From positions 1,803,001 to 1,867,000 of the forward strand of contig PYIU01000005.1 of NCBI GenBank assembly GCA_003415625.1: 64,000 nucleotides of DNA, in the 5' to 3' direction. Shown here in pieces: positions 26,055-38,916 of this stretch. The first letter of the stretch is position 1, and each line of letters starts with the position of its first letter. Source of the stretch: Aquanectria penicillioides (taxonomy: Eukaryota; Ascomycota; Sordariomycetes; Hypocreales; Nectriaceae). The position numbers and the translations under genes were made by a program. Under the pieces are notes generated by a model. That model did not search any database and was not told where the DNA came from. It worked only from the letters and a program-made list of their open reading frames with translations.

Positions 26055-28814
26055 TTAGCGGGTGCCACCAAGGGCGCTGATCCTGGCACCTGAGGGTCGG
26101 TGCATCAAGGACTCGGCGTGCTTGGAGACGACTCCGTTCTCATGTGAAACGCCGGCGTCACTTCGACTGTCCTCGAAGTCCTCCTCATCGTCCTCGACGA
26201 TCTTCGTGGGGATCTCGTCCCGAAGGTTGTACTGCTGACTGGACCGCTCAGGCGTAGTGGCAGTGGAGGCGTAAGACATCGACGTGCTACTCCTGTTGGG
26301 GATGAGATCCGGGGTGGGAGGGATACTGGACGCCCTCCCCGAGCCGGGCTGGAGGAGGCTGTCATCACCAGTTTCGGACGTGGCGGCGGAGTGGCCGTCA
26401 TCGCTCTGGGCGGTAGAGAGGCTAGAATTCCGTCTACTCCCCCGCGACTCCGCGTCTTGTGCCAGCTGGAGACCCTCAACAGCAGCCTGGCACTGCTCAG
26501 CAATGTTGCGGATGATGTGAGCGATGGCATCGGTCTTGTCCTTGAGGTGTCGGTCGGCGACATCTCGGAAGCTAGAGGCAGACATACGCTGGCTGCGGAC
26601 GACGGCGGCCTTAAGCATGCCATTCTCCTCAACGACCTCCTCGTCATCCATCTCGTTGTAGCCCTCCTCAATCTCCTGGGCCAGGTCATCAGGCTTGGTG
26701 AGCGACTGGATGAGATGCTCGAGGTGGTGGCTCTGGCCACCAATCAAGCTGCGCAGGTGCAGAACAACACGGCGGGCCTCGTCACGCTGTCGGAGAATGG
26801 TGACGTTGGTGTGCTGGAGCTGAGAAAGCTCCTTCTTGTTCCTCTTACGCTCACGCTCGAGTTCCTCGGCGATCTCTTGCTGAAGAACAAGGGCCTCGAG
26901 AGCATCGTCGCGCTGCTTCTCAGTGCCAGTGAGGCGGACAGAAAGTCGAGCGTTGTCATCCTTCTGCTGGTCGATGAGGCCGGCAAGACGGCGGTTCTCC
27001 CTCTTGTGAGTCTCAATCTTGACCTTGAGGTCCTGAGTCTCCTTGGTAAGCTGCTCAGCAAAGGCCTGGAACTTGAGGAACTGCTGCTTCCAGCTCTCGA
27101 GCTCCTCGACGAGGTAGTTGTTGCGCTTGGTGACCTTGTTGAGCTCTGTGTCCATGCGGCCCTTGAGGTTGATGAAGTCCTGCCAGGCCTCGAGGGCGTC
27201 CCGGGAGTACTGGTTCCTCTCGCGAACAATCTCGTTGAGGTGGCGCATGGAGACCTTGGTCATCAGGGGCTTCTTGACGGAGCCACCAAAGACAGCCTTG
27301 ATACCAGTGTTGCGGCCAAGCTTCTCGCAAACGTGGTCCATGACGGACATAACGGCGTCCTGGTTCCACCACTCGGGGTCCTGAATAGACTCGACCTCTC
27401 CGCGCATGACAATGATCTGACCGGCGGGGACGAGCTTGCCACCGCCATAGGCAGATCGAAGGTGCTGGGGCACACCTGAGGGGGTAACATCGCCGTTGAG
27501 GGCCTGGGTAAGGCGGCTGACGAACTTGTTGCGCTGGCCGGGGGTAAGGGCGGTGGGCGGGCTGGAGGTGAGGACAAAGTTGCGGTCGAGGTCGACAACA
27601 AGAGCATCGGTGGGCGCAGTGAAGAGCGAGCGGCACTCAGCGGTGATACCGAGGATGTAAGGGCCAGGTTCCTGAACCAGCTCCTTGGCGTGGCGAGCAT
27701 GGACAACGGGGACATAGAGACCACTCCACTCATAGACTCGGACACAGAATCGGACAGTCTCAGATGCCATGGTGAGCATGGCAGGGTAGTGAGAGACGAA
27801 AATAATGCGGCGAGTGGGAGAGATGGCAGCCTCGATGACACCGACAATGTTAGGAATGGACAAGCAGTTGAACAGGGGCCACATGGCGAAGTTCTGGAAT
27901 CCGGTGGGAGAGGAGGGAAACTGGTAGCAAAGCGCGTAGTCCTTCATGTCAATGCGAACAAGATCGTTGAGGCGAGGAGCAGGGAAGCTGAGAATGCGAG
28001 AAACCTCCTCAGCGTGGAACAGGTTGGTGGCCTTGTTCCAGTGGATCCACATGCCCCGAAGGTAGTCGCCGAGGAGGTTGTAGAGGGGATATCGGGAGAG
28101 GAAAGAGAGGCAGTAGGGGATCCAATATGTCTCATCGGGGTTTTCGTAGAAGTCGCTCTCGGTGCGCTTGCGCAAGTCGCGGATCGTCTCGGCTCTCTTC
28201 TCGTCGGCTCGGGACCAAACACGGAGGGAAATGCCATACAGAGTGTGGGAAGAATCCTGCTGGAGGACGAATGCGTGGTGAACGCAGTGAGGCTGGCTTC
28301 GGCCAGTGCAGATCTCGACATCGTGAGGGAAGCAAGCCTAGATTGGAAAATGAAGATCCATGGTCAGCGTGAGGTTCAAAATAATCATAGCGCGACAAGG
28401 GGGGAATAAAGGTGTACATACACGCATGGCAGCGTGAAGAGCGCGGGCGATTTCATTGTCCTGCTCGAGACGAGGGCTGCTACCCAGGATCTCGGGGAGC
28501 CAGAACTGACCCACAGCTCCCTTCATGTGGCTGATCTTGCCCTGAGCGGGAGTGGGAGCCTTGACCCATTGGGAGGGCTCACGGCCGACACCGCAGACCA
28601 TGTAGGCATGGGTGAGGGTCTTGGGAGTTCGCTGCTGGGGCTTGATGTTGAGTGTCGAAGGAATAGGCTGTGTGATTCGCGAATGCAGCGAAGAGGTGCG
28701 GCTGGGAATCATGAGGTTCTGGTCGGCGGCCTGTTCGCGAGTGCTGGGCCGGCCATCACGATCGCTCGTGCGAGGGCGCGTGAAGGAAGGGTGGGCGTGT
28801 AGTGAAGGGGGCAT
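26055..28814 (-). CDS. DENN (AEX-3) domain protein, probable Rab GEF
   Basis: Proteins with DENN domains usually act as exchange factors for Rab GTPases in membrane traffic. Exons are 28814-28422 and 28337-26055; the 84-nt intron has donor GTATGT and acceptor CTAG, phase 0. The product is 891 aa. The uDENN part crosses the splice junction (ARALHAAMR joined to ACFPHDVEIC, then LYGISLRVWSRADEKRAE). The cDENN part includes YWIPYCLSFLSRYPLYNLLG, NIVGVIEAAISPTRRIIFVS and LGITAECRSLF. After the DENN region comes a long predicted coiled coil (roughly residues 430-640), then a serine-rich, probably disordered tail with an acidic patch DDEEDFEDS. The start at 28814 is the first ATG after upstream stops. 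I do not assign a Rab target or symbol. The neighbouring SEC6 and EDE1 are also trafficking genes. Confidence 0.9.
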
Positions 28815-29175
28815 GGTGGGCAACTGTGAGGGAGAGGCCTCGTCGTCGATGTGTGTCGTCGTCGTCGCGAATGCGGAAAGAGTCTCTTTTTTTGTCGTTA
28901 GAAGGGGAGGAGGAATGAGCTGTGGTGGTGATCAACTCCTAGGGGGGCCAGCTAGGTGTCGCGAAATGAGTTCTTCAGCCAAATGCTTCTTCTGGCGAAA
29001 CGCTCAATCTCTTTCACACTCGCACTCTCAAGGGGGCCATTCGTGGCTCAACCGACCTCGAAGGAGAAAGGCAGAGGAATGAAAGGAAAGGTTTGTAGGG
29101 GATTGAGAGAGAGGGCAGAAAAGAAAGCAGGTAGCGAAGGTTAAAGGACGAAGGGGGAGTGAAGAAGAAAGGGTA

Positions 29176-29219
29176 GGGAGTGGGAGTGGGAGTTGTAGTG
29201 GGAGTGGGAGTGGGAGTGG
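29176..29219. repeat. (GGGAGT)n hexanucleotide repeat
   Basis: GGGAGT is repeated with one interruption (GTTGTA) in the middle. It lies 360-400 nt upstream of the DENN-gene ATG and so probably in its promoter or leader. Confidence 0.9.
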
Positions 29220-32200
29220 TGGAGGAGGGGTGGGGAGGCAATGGAAACGGCAGCAAGAAAAGCGAGACAAGATGAGACGCAAAGAGGCAAGGTACCAAGT
29301 AGGGGGTACCTGGGTACATGAACTCCCTACTGCATAAGTGGTAGGCAGGGGGGAGCAGGTACGGAGATGGTGGTTGAGGGCCAAAGCTCTAGCGAAAGCA
29401 GAGTTCAGGACCCGTGGGCGGAGGACGGAGGAGGCAACAGGCAAAGACAATGGGCACGGGCGAGAACCAGGAACAGAACCACCACAATGGATGGACGGGG
29501 ACGGGGAGGGCTCGGCTTGCGACAAGGTGAGACGGACGGCGGGATACAATTAGAAAAAGAGGGACGGCCAGGGGGGGGGGATACCCTGTCTCTCCTTGTT
29601 CCTTGGGCCTGGGTCGGAAGGGTTCCTGAGGTCGCGCAAGTCACAAAGCACCACAGCGCATTTGCCTGTTTGCGCTCGCTCGTTTGCCTTCTGCTGTCTG
29701 CTGGCCGCTGGCCGCTGGGCCCAGCATCCCTGCCCTGCCCTGCCTAGATCGCGGCGTACCTGGCGTCGTACCCCCCCCCGGAGAATAGCGAGGGATTAGG
29801 GCCCAGCATGAAAAGAAAATTGGAAGCGAGAGAGGGAGTTCCGGCGCCGTCGCCTCTAGCTCGAGCGGCCGTCGGTCCATTGGAGAAAGTGAGGATACAG
29901 GTACGGAGTACATAGGTACGGATAGCAATAGCAGATGGGCTCTGGGGCCTGGGGCCAGAGTACCAACGACCAGGGCCAGGGCCGCAGGTACCTACATTAG
30001 CTGCTGGCCTAGGGAGCTGAGCTACCTCCGGATTAGCGCATGTAGGTACCGGCAGCCCAGAGCCTGCTTGTCTTTTCTTTCACTTGGGGGCCCATCCCAT
30101 CCGTCGAACAGGCCTAGAGCACCACCCCCATCATCACTCGTCACCCGTCGCTCGCCCGTGGCCCATCACCCGTCACCCATCACTCATATATCAGGGGGTC
30201 CGGAAGCCGGGGCCCTCAGGGGCACATTGCGTACATGCCAGGGGCGGATGGCCCAAATTGGTGGACGATAGGACATCGGACTGTGGAATGGTGAGGTGTT
30301 GTTGGGCGAGTGCGAGAGAAGGGGGGAGGCAAACGGGGGGAACAGATGGTGATCTGTGCGACGCACACACGGCCGGGCTTTTTGGCCCTTCTGAACGTCT
30401 AGACGTCTAGACATCCGGACTGGACAGCAGCGGAGCGGGCTGAATGGTAGACTATTACTTCGTACATGTACGCATGCGCTGCTGCAGAGATCGCCACGGG
30501 GCGCTGTGCAGACCACGATTTTCCCGGCAGATATGCGATGGGCGAGCCACGCCCCCACTCGGGCAAATCGGTGCATCCCCACTAAGAGAAGGGCAAGCGC
30601 TTGCACAGCACCACCGAGCGGGAGAGGGGCCGGAGGCGTGCACCGGGAACCCCGAGCAGGAAGGCAATTGCCCGGCGAGCTTGAGGATTTGTGCTTGCTC
30701 GTGTGGGCGTCGTTGTGGGAAGCTGAATGCCCGCTGAAAGTGACTGGGTGCCCACCAGACTACTGCGAGCATGTCCTCAGGGGAAAACGCGACTTGGCGC
30801 AGAGAAGCGACAAAGTAGCGGGTACGGAACGGCATGCAGGCTAGGCCCGCATGCAGCGCCGTCTACGATACCCGAATGCGCAGGATGAGAGCACCGATGG
30901 GTAGTGGTGTTGTCAGGAGCTCCATGCTATGTGATAGTGACGGGGAGTGTGTGTGTGTGTCTGTGTGTGTGTGCGCCAGTGACCTTCAAAAGAGCGAGTG
31001 ACTTTGGGCCTCGAAAGCGGACCTACCACCTGGGGCCCCCTGCACCCGATGTACCCGCCCCTAGGCCGGGGGCCTCTGGAGCAAGGCTTCGCGATGGAGC
31101 CATCTGCGAGAGGAGCCGCCTGTAGTTGGCTAGGTTGTCCTCGATCCAAGGTTCTGTAACCGGGGGCGGGGATTAGGTCCCTTTTCCCGGACCACGTTTT
31201 CTCAGGGTACCTTAGGCCATGTAACGTCCCTCCTCCCAAACCGATGTTGCTCTCTGCCCTCTCTCCCTTCGAGAGGGAGGGAGCAGATGCAGAAACCATC
31301 TGGCGAGGAAGAATGCGGACGAAACCGTAATCGGCCGGGCTCGGAACGCTGCAAACCTTGCGATTCCGCATACTCTAACCTTGACTCTAATTCCTCACGC
31401 CCTCTCCTTCTCTTGCTTTCCTCCCGCTGCCACTTTCTTCTTATCGTATCGCTGATCGCTCTGGGTTCGTCGTCATCATCTCGGTCAACTACATAGGTAG
31501 CACGCCGCCTCTATCAAGCTTGGACTGACAATAGTAATACATATTAGTACTGGAGGTAGCTCCAGGGAATCGATGCGCTAGACTTTCCCCCCCACTTCCG
31601 TAGACCCCGGGGCCCAAATTGTGGTTCCACCGCGGCCAATCATAACGGCTCAATCGTTGGCCCGGTCCCCAACGAGGGAAATTGTCTCTGCCGATGATGC
31701 ACCCAAAGTGAGCCGGTGGTGGGTGGCGGGCTGTTCCCCCCCAAGAGGGAAGGCAAGGGCGGCCAGCTTAGCCGTTGGTTCTCTGGTGACAAAGCAGACT
31801 CACCCAGACACAAGCACCCGCTGGAAAAAGAAAGCATCCCTCGCTGTGGTTGGGTGCTGGCCTGCGGCGGCGAGGAGGAACAGAAGAAAAACCACCTCCG
31901 CATCAGCCTCCCTCTGCATAAAGGGCTGCTACAACAGGTTTTTCTATGCACCAGCCGGCAGGGCCAGGTGCTGCAGCGGTGAAGCAGAGCCAACTGCATC
32001 CATCCGGGAACCGAAGGAAGACACAGGGCGAAGGAAAAAGAAAGGCGTTTGTAGTAAACGAGATTGACAGAAACCGTCCAGAACGTGGCTTGCTTTGGAT
32101 TTTTCTCTTTCCCCTTCACGTCCGTTCCTGAATTCCGCGCTGAGATATTACCTATCCACCCTGCTAGACCAGAGTTCGTATTATTATTTTTTTTTCTGCA

Positions 32201-33046
32201 GCATCCTTCAGCTTCATTTCTACATGTCACCACTCATGTGCGTGGGTGAGAGCGTATAACATGGCCAGTCGCATTTCCTGACTTGTAACTAATTATTGTG
32301 TCAAGTCCTTCCTTATTTCCCGTATGCGTATGTGAGACGTCGAGCCTTGAGGTTGAAATCTGATGAAAGCTGTTCCCCACTCTTCACCACCACCCACCCC
32401 CTGCTTGATTGCAAATGCCCGTCCACGAGGTACCCGGCGCAGTAGGGATGTGACAATGACATTTCGCCTGTCCCCGTCCCCGGCCTTTCTCTGGGAGGGG
32501 GAAAAGGAAAAGGGCCTTGGTCCTGGCCACAGCTGGGCACGATCGCCCGGGGACCCCCCCCCTTAGGCGTGACGAAACGAAACAGGAAGGCGGCCTGGGA
32601 GCAAGGCGCTGTCCAGGCCCAAACCAGAATGGACCACAATGGGATATCCGGACATACCACAGAAAGCTGCAATTTAATAACTCCATATTATTGTACATGC
32701 TCCGTAATGTGCACGCGAAGGCATTGGCGACAGTGTTTTCTGTGCCGCCGGGCGGCAGTTGTCGCGGGCCATTCTTCTGGATGCACGACACCAGGCATTA
32801 AGCATTGTCGGAGAAAAATGCATGACTACGCAGGAGACAGGAGGGGTCCAGTCATTTTCCATATGCCCAACATCATCGTTCCTCATGGCTGTGACCATAA
32901 ACCGTGGCCGTGGTCGTGGACATGGCCGGCGTCGTTATGCATGCATGGGCTCGGCACGAGATCAGCACGACATATCCGCCGTCGATTGACCGTGCGCGCA
33001 CCGGCCGGAGCACCGAGCCAGCGCGCGCCAACGCCAACGCCAACAC

Positions 33047-33085
33047 GGCAAGGCAAGGCAAGGCAGGGCAAGGCAAGGGAGGCAA
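33047..33085. repeat. (GGCAA)n pentanucleotide repeat
   Basis: About seven copies of GGCAA, with GGCAG/GGGCA interruptions. It is preceded by a short CCAACG array at about 33028-33043. It lies in gene-free DNA. Confidence 0.9.
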
Positions 33086-33484
33086 AGACGGCCTGTTACG
33101 AGGGAAAAAATAAAATAAACCCACAACTCGAAAGGCAGCGTTTGTGGGAGGGGATGGGGATGGGGGGATAGGCAAAAGGATCCATCAGGTCCAATGTCGT
33201 CTAGGCCGGTCCAGAGGGTCATATGGGTTGGGCTAGGTTTCTACGGGGCCCCGTTGCGGCGCACAGATGGGCGCAGGTCGGGCACTATAATGAAGGGTGG
33301 ACGCCATCCATGGGGAATCGGATCATGGGCAGGCTTGGGCACGAGTCGCTGTCGATAAACCCATTCGTCGGTAGCGGACGAGGGTTTAGCACAGATTCGC
33401 CAGCATCGAATCATTTCAAGTGGTTGTAGATGTATCGTACGTATGTACTGTAGTCCAAGCTGCCGTCCCCTCCCCCCCTCTCTG

Positions 33485-33524
33485 CGGTGCGTTACGGTGC
33501 ATTCGGTGCGGTGCGGTGCGGTGC
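33485..33524. repeat. (GGTGC)n pentanucleotide repeat
   Basis: Four perfect adjacent CGGTG units, flanked by two more spaced GGTGC copies to the left. It lies in gene-free DNA. Confidence 0.9.
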
Positions 33525-34049
33525 AATAGGTGAGCCAACTGGGCGGGTTTTTGATGGGCGACAATAAAGTTCCACGAGTGGGATGCCACGCCCAAGTGAC
33601 GAGTGACATGTTGAGCGGGCAGGGCCCCTGGGAAAGCCTCAAGGGTCTCGCGATATTGCAGTGGAGTGACGATTCCTTTGGACGTGGGCTGCAGCCCGGT
33701 ACATAGCACGACGTACGGAGTACCATGGTCCAGTACAGCAAGGGACGAAAAGGGAAAAGGAGAGATCGACAGGAAACGCCCGTGGTCAGAGCGCAATTGC
33801 TCGTTCCTTGGGTCAGTCGTCGATATCGTACAAAAACTAGCCCAAGTAGGTGGCTTATTGTTGTTGTTCCTTTGGGGGGGCGTGAGCGTCCTCGGCATAA
33901 CTATGCCTTGTGTCTCGTGGCTAGCTTCGTCATCAATAATGGCAAATCTATAATAGCCGCCGCCAACGAGATACAAAGCCCAGTCTACTCCGTGCTCAAT
34001 CTAGGTACATACATACGTACCTAGTTATGGAATACCCGTCTCCATCCTC

Positions 34050-34074
34050 TTTTTTTTTTTTTTTTTTTTTTTTT
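34050..34074. repeat. Poly(T) tract, 25 nt
   Basis: This is the longest A/T homopolymer in the window. It lies in gene-free DNA. Confidence 0.95.
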
Positions 34075-34642
34075 AAATCTGCAGGGCCCAGCAGCCGAGT
34101 CCAACCAAGCCAAGCGGCAGCCAAGGCCAAGCGGGAAAAAAGACCTCTCCCCTGGGTCCCAGTCAGCCAAACAGGCGAATCTATTTATTGCACTTTTTCT
34201 GGATAGTCTGGTCCGCTTTGATTTAGGCCCATGCGTAGATTTATTTATTACAACACAGGCGTTGTGCACCTGCACCGAGTGCCGAGCGAGCGAGTCCTTG
34301 CTGTACATAGGGTACCTGGCTTGGATACCATGTAACCCCAACGCCACCAGTTCGTCGACGCAGCTACAGTAGGTAAAATAACCCTGCGATGAGGGACGGT
34401 GGCTCCTGTGTGATCGGGGATCCCCATTCATCAATCCCTCCCCCTCCTCCTCCTCCTCCTCTCCCCCAAATTAATCAACCCGTGCTTACCAACTCCTCAT
34501 GATCCATGGAGGAGAACTGTGATTGCTGTTGTCGTTGTTGTTGTTCTTGTTTTTTTTTTTCTGCCCCTGATTTGCATATATGCACATGCAGTATGCACAC
34601 TAGCTGTGCCTCTATGTTTGAGAACAATAAGCCAACATGTAT

Positions 34643-34672
34643 GTTTCTGTTTCTGTTTCTGTTTCTGTTTCT
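34643..34672. repeat. (GTTTCT)5 hexanucleotide repeat
   Basis: Five perfect copies of GTTTCT in gene-free DNA. A CTC-trinucleotide run lies about 180 nt upstream. Confidence 0.95.
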
Positions 34673-37600
34673 GTGTTCCGCATGCAATGCAAATGCAAGT
34701 GCACACATGCGTAGACGCAGGAGTCAAATTGGATGCGCATGCGGCCCGGCACTGCGCTTCGCTTCACCTCGCTTCACTGCGCTCACATGTGCTGTACATA
34801 CTGTGTAGGTATGTACGCAGGCCGGCGCTGCGCCTGGTGTTTCTTTGCACAATCCAGCTAATCAGAAAATTGCCCGACCACACCACCATTCCGTCGGTAC
34901 CAGGCCGACGAGTGACCAGAGGCCAGGAAATCACCCAATCTGCCCTTTCTCGTCGCCCGCTTTTGCCGTTTGCACGTTGGCGTCCGTATTCCTCGTTGGC
35001 CTCGGCGCGTTTCAGAACTTAGATAGCGCCCGCTCACTTTTACTCCCCCCCATGTCCACATGTCCATTAGACCAACGCCAATCCCAACGCCAACGCCAAA
35101 ACACCAGCCTCGTTGATTTTCATGTCTACGCCCTCGAGATCGATCCTGTCAGCTTAGTGGTCCGAGCGAGCCATGGATTGATTGGGGCGAGGGGCGCTGT
35201 GTACGTAGAATGGGAAATATACCCATATATTGTCACTGTGTATAGTCCGTACGTATATCAAAGTAAAATCAAAACGCTGTCCAACCCCTGGCGTCAACTG
35301 TTTGACACAGAGACGTAAAATCGGGGCATCGAGCGAACGGCCCTTTTCGCGCCGCAAGCCACGCCCAGTAGAGAGGTTTGGTTCCTCAGTTTCCCGATCT
35401 GCCATTGCCGCCGTCTCCAGGGCTGCTGATCTGTTCACGTTTTGGCGTTTTTTTTTTTTCTTTTTCAATTGCCACGGTTATCTTGTCTGTTTCCTTCACC
35501 GGTTGCGTCCTTCTTCGCATACACATTCGTAATACAATTAATTCGAGGGGAGGTGCGTGAGACAAATCCGTGCTTGTCCGTTCGCGCTCTCACGAAACAA
35601 TCGTGCGTGCCGTCCCCGTTCCTTTCCGTCTATGTATCAAATTCACAGAAATAAAAGCCAAAATGAAAAGGAAAAAAAAAACTCATCGTGACCAATTCAG
35701 CATCCCGTGCCTTGCCTCGTCTGCTCCCGGCGTGTCCACTGATCCGGGCTCTCATCAAAGGGTTGTGCCAGGGGTCCCAGCAAACCCCGGCCACCATGAC
35801 ATCCCATCCCACCTCGAAGTCGTACTCGCTCGCTCGACGCAGTAAGGCTCGTCTTCTCCAGGACCTCACGTCCTACGCATCATGGTAGCATTGCCCTCTG
35901 CATTGGGCTTTGGCTGGGCTGCCTGGGCCGTCCGATGTCCTTTTTCCGCCGCGCCTGTCCCTATCTCGGACGGCCCTCGCTCATGTGCGGAGCTCGTGGT
36001 TGATTAGGTATTCTGTCATCCCGCCGATCCTCCTTTCGGTGCTGACTCCGAGGACCACACCCGCGCCCGGACCGTTCTTCTCTTTATCTGTTGCAACCAA
36101 GACCAGACTGGGGGCCTCGTGCTAGTCATTCACCCACTTGACATGTCAATCAGCGTCAGACGCCCCAAGGGATCCAGCTGTCATCCCTACCTATCCCTGT
36201 CTTACACCATGGCTCTCGACCCTTACAGACAACGTGCTGTGTCTCCGATTGAGTTCTTTTCAACAATGTCTATAATGATTCAAGTAGCCATCCGTCTTCC
36301 TCCTTGGTCTCGGCCTGAGGGCCTGTCTGTGGCCCGGATATCTTGCCCTTCGTGCGTCCGTAGCCCTGCGCCGCATTACGTCGGTGCTTGCTCGTAGCCG
36401 GCCAATGGTACGTACCTACCTGATACGAAGCATCATCTTGATGTCTCATAGCCATTCAATATACCGTCCAACCTCCCCTATTCGAGTGATATGCTATCGG
36501 CTATTGGGCTGGGACCATGCCTGCCAAGTCACCGCGGATGATGCATGCGCAGCTGTTGCCTGCGGGTCAACTAAGAACTACGCTTCGGGCTATTAGGTAT
36601 TGTTGTGGTGAAACTGGGGGAGATAGGTGGTATGTTACTATAGGGTAGGGATATGAACTCGAATACGGTTCCAATGGAGAACCTTGCAGTACAACCCTGT
36701 CCGTCAAGCCCAGGCAGGGTCGAGTCGAATCATGACCTAGGATCGCCTTCTCCGCGTATGTACAGAGTAGAAGCATCGAATCGTGCTGTTATTGCTAACC
36801 GAGATCATGTTGTGGTAATCGATGGGCATCGTGACAAACAACTCCGCGCACGAGCGAGTTTTCTGCCCTCAAATGTGCGTCATGACCTTATCGCGACAGC
36901 CCATGACAAGGAATGTCAGAACTATTCCGTACCGGCATCACCGTCAAAGAGCTAACCGCACCAAAGAAATGCGGAAAATGACCAATAGTAGCAATGCTAT
37001 GACACGTGTTGGCGAGAAATAAACCCAGAGGTCAATTGTTCGTGAGAGCAACATACCGGGGCAGAATTATCCCATTGCCAAAACCACTAAAGGAGGAAAA
37101 ACAAACGTTGGACTAGGCTAAGATCTCTTGAACGTTTTCACACAAATCATTATAGAGGGATATCACACCCCCCCTAAAGTCGAGTTACGTAGATTGCTGC
37201 AGGCCCGGGAACCCTTTGCATCAAGGGGGTGCAGCTCAATTCCCCGTATCTACCCTGGAGCCATGACTCGCTCGAGACGCTGTCACTCGACTGTCTACAA
37301 GGCGACAAGGGGTTGAATTTGAAACATTCTGCACCTCACAGGAGAAGGATAGAAATCATGACACGGTAAAAGTTGATGACTTTATTTCTTCTTTATCTCA
37401 TTTTATGTTTGAAGTTGACAAGGTTGTTGATGATCTGACATGCCTCGAGTTGGCATTGACTAACACTCAGCTCAGGGCCCCTCTCTTTCTCCCTCAAAAG
37501 AGTGAACCCCGTAGACGCGGAAATTGTCACTGTCCCCAATTGACGGCTGAATAATCAAGTCACCAGAATGCGGGGAGTGATAGTGATAGATGGCGACATG

Positions 37601-38916
37601 GGGGCATGATACAACCTCAATGAAGATATGCTCATGAAGAAACCAACCCGGTCGACAAAAGAAAACCCCAACTGGCTAATACCTGCGGACTAGCCATCAC
37701 ATGGAAACATAGTCACGTCTCAGGTTTCGGAACACACTTTATCCAGCATGTAGGAGTCCCACTGCGCCAAATCGCGGCAGATGCTACCGTAACCCCAAAC
37801 TATGAAGCCTCTGTGACACATGGGTAAGCTCTGGTGATCGCTTTGAAACATCCAATACCACCTTCCGAAAAAAAAAAAGCAGGTCCACGAAAGAAAGTAT
37901 ACGCAATCAAGCGGAGCGAGATAGTGGAGAATTTCGATAACATGAAAACTGAGAATGGAGAGTTGCACCATGAAATACTTGGACGAGTATCACTCACTGT
38001 CAGTGAGAACGAACACAAAATCATCCCTGATGTAATAGGAGTGGCAGATCACATCTTTGCTGGAATCCTGCCACCTCACTGGTTCTTCAAATCACCAATT
38101 CCTCCCAAGTAGATAGAAAAAGGGTGCGCACACTATATCATCGTTTGGCAAACTTGATTGAGTCCTCCAGCTTAAACCCGAGTGCACCACACCAACAGAA
38201 CAGTGGAGGAAAGGAGTAAATAAAAGTAGTCTTCCAAAACAATTCAAGAAATCTATTAACTCTCATTTTATGTCTTTTGTCGTCCGTATCGTCTGCCAAT
38301 CTCAGCTCCCATCTTCGGCGCATCCCCAACAATGAAAGCAGCCATAAAAGCAGAGCCACAAGAAGCGAATCAACAAAGAAAACTCGGCGCCTGTCATCAC
38401 ATCTTTCGTCAAATGTGGCTAGAAACTACCTCTTGCCCTAGAAAACAGAAAATCGCCACCGCACCAACTCATACACTAGACTCCGGGGTGCGCACGCCCC
38501 AGCGCACTCGTACCATCCTGGACAGTCTGTAGGGATGCTCATGACGTCACAACTGCGAGTTGAGATTGGCAGCAAAGTGCCCGACGGGAGCAGATAAGGA
38601 TTCTCGAACGCTATGAGCGGAAGACAAAGCCAAAAAGAATACTGTAGCCTGGTGCAAAACGAAGACCCTCTGATTATTCAAGAAAAAAAAGACAGGCCTG
38701 CTGCCCCCCCGGGAGGGAGAAGGGCTCGCTCGTTCCATCACTGCAAAACCAAAGGAGATCCAGACCCCCGGAGGAAGGGGTCAACCACATAGAGAGATGG
38801 GAGACGGGCAGAAGATAAGAAAATGGCCCGAGGAAATAAGATAAGGGAGGGTATATATGTATTTCAATCGGCGTGGTCGTCAATTCGGTTGTCAACGTTT
38901 TCTGAATAGAGCTCTA

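Larger units (their letters stand above)
28815..38916. other. 10-kb stretch without recognisable genes
   Basis: This runs from the DENN-gene start to the CAP20 stop. The first 1-2 kb should hold the DENN-gene promoter and leader (purine-rich, with a GGGAGT array), and the last few hundred bases the CAP20 terminator. Between them I recognise no gene, RNA or transposon. The many open frames of 60-200 codons lack domains, splice support or codon bias. The stretch is rich in simple repeats: TG repeats near 30950, GGCAA at 33047, GGTGC at 33485, T25 at 34050 and GTTTCT at 34643. A relatively AT-rich segment lies at about 37300-38500. Confidence 0.55.

Noticed and set aside
26391..27479. 362-codon plus-strand open frame opposite the DENN gene
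   Set aside because: Antisense shadow of a conserved coiled-coil coding region; leucine/valine-rich by codon mirroring.
37190..37260. Possible tRNA-like string with CTCAATTCCCC
   Set aside because: No matching acceptor stem or A box; reads as ordinary sequence.
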